A stretch of DNA of 64,000 nucleotides from contig CBDAQG010000002.1 of the NCBI GenBank assembly GCA_965198995.1, positions 248,001 through 312,000 on the forward strand. Reading direction: 5' to 3'. Positions 63,730 through 64,000 of the stretch are shown here, one piece after another; within the stretch, counting starts at the first letter, position 1; each line of letters starts with the position of its first letter. The notes beneath the pieces are model-generated. The model saw nothing but the letters and a program-made list of their open reading frames with translations. It did no database searches and had not been told where the DNA came from. This stretch comes from CAXMMR01 sp965198995 (GTDB lineage: Bacteria; Pseudomonadota; Alphaproteobacteria; Acetobacterales; Acetobacteraceae). Position numbers and translations under genes: made by a program.

Positions 63730-64000
63730 GCGGCAATGCCCTCCATGCGCCCTTCGACGCGGACGTCGTCGACGTAGACGTGCAGGTGCGCCGGGCTCAG
63801 CGTCATCCGCGCCTCCTGGCCGGAGATCGCGTAGCCGGGCGGCACCGTCGCGACCATCTCGTGCTGGCCGAGGCTGACATGGGCGAGGCGCAGCCGGCCC
63901 AGGTCGTCGACGCGGCGGATCCGCACCGGCAGCTCGCCCGTGCTGCCGATGGTTGCGTAGTCGGGACGGATGCCGAGCTCGGCGTGACCATCCGGGCTTG
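63726..64000 (-). CDS. glpT: glycerol ABC transporter ATP-binding subunit, 3' end only
   Basis: Only the last 90 or so residues are in the window; the rest lies beyond the right edge. The visible part is a TOBE-type regulatory domain: HAELGIRPDYATIG, VRIRRVDDLGRLRLAHVSLGQ, VATVPPGYAISGQEARMTLSP and HVYVDDVRVEGRMEG. This is the C-terminal region of CUT1-type ATPases such as GlpT (rhizobial glp operon nomenclature, not the E. coli antiporter). It overlaps glpP as ATGA. Confidence 0.82.
   Translation of the reverse strand, partial: SPDGHAELGIRPDYATIGSTGELPVRIRRVDDLGRLRLAHVSLGQHEMVATVPPGYAISGQEARMTLSPAHLHVYVDDVRVEGRMEGIAA

Overview
The window is about 70% GC, gene-dense chromosomal DNA that looks alphaproteobacterial, most likely an Acetobacteraceae (Rhodospirillales) genome. 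The inference rests on very high GC at third codon positions, a rhizobial-type glycerol ABC transporter operon (glpTPQUV-glpK), a B12-dependent class II ribonucleotide reductase (NrdJ), the rsmB-rpe-heparinase gene order, and two dense families of palindromic intergenic repeats. I see no rRNA, prophage, insertion sequence or CRISPR array. One tRNA gene (Gln, UUG) lies at 20.16 kb.

Layout. 0-4.6 kb: the end of a YfhO-like membrane protein, an aldehyde dehydrogenase, a lipoprotein and a small exported protein of molybdopterin-oxidoreductase type. 4.7-8.4 kb: a tightly overlapping aliphatic sulfonate operon, ssuACBD. 8.6-13.0 kb: a copper-handling operon (small Cys/His membrane protein, exported protein, CopC, a CopD-cytochrome c fusion, SCO1). 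13.2-22.1 kb: a solute-binding protein, a 1663-residue methyltransferase/glycosyltransferase, tRNA-Gln, a membrane protein and a polysaccharide-type protein. 22.2-28.2 kb: a flavin monooxygenase, cytochrome b561, a membrane glycosyltransferase, a YoaK-like protein and a haloacetate-dehalogenase-like hydrolase. 28.4-33.5 kb: nrdJ, a methyltransferase and a GlfT2-like glycosyltransferase that seems to start at CTG. 33.9-38.3 kb: a VWA (CoxE-like) and MoxR pair, a formate/nitrite channel and an MFS transporter. 38.5-46.5 kb: rsmB-rpe-heparinase-GT4, an MHS transporter and a GT39 enzyme. 46.7-54.1 kb: a second glycan cluster (two GT92/GT2-like enzymes, a methyltransferase, a secreted protein of unknown function) and a DUF2254 protein. 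54.2-57.2 kb: eutBC and a TPR protein. 57.3-64 kb: an unknown protein, then glpK and the glycerol importer, running off the right edge.

Themes. Many genes concern surface glycans. Two enzymes (NrdJ and EutBC) need adenosylcobalamin. Sulfonate, glycerol, ethanolamine and organic-acid uptake suggest a versatile heterotroph.

The most unusual feature is the repeats. Family A is a pair of AT-rich hairpins joined by an inverted A6CTTTT/AAAAGT6 motif; eight loci occur here, with compensatory stem changes. Family B is a composite element of GC-rich hairpins bounded by GGCC-ended inverted repeats; thirteen loci occur here, including short or partial ones. They sit at nearly every gene boundary, often touching stop codons. 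Several proteins read into them and end in repeat-encoded tails, and at least one begins inside one. One family B copy carries a 25-bp module amplified into six tandem units.
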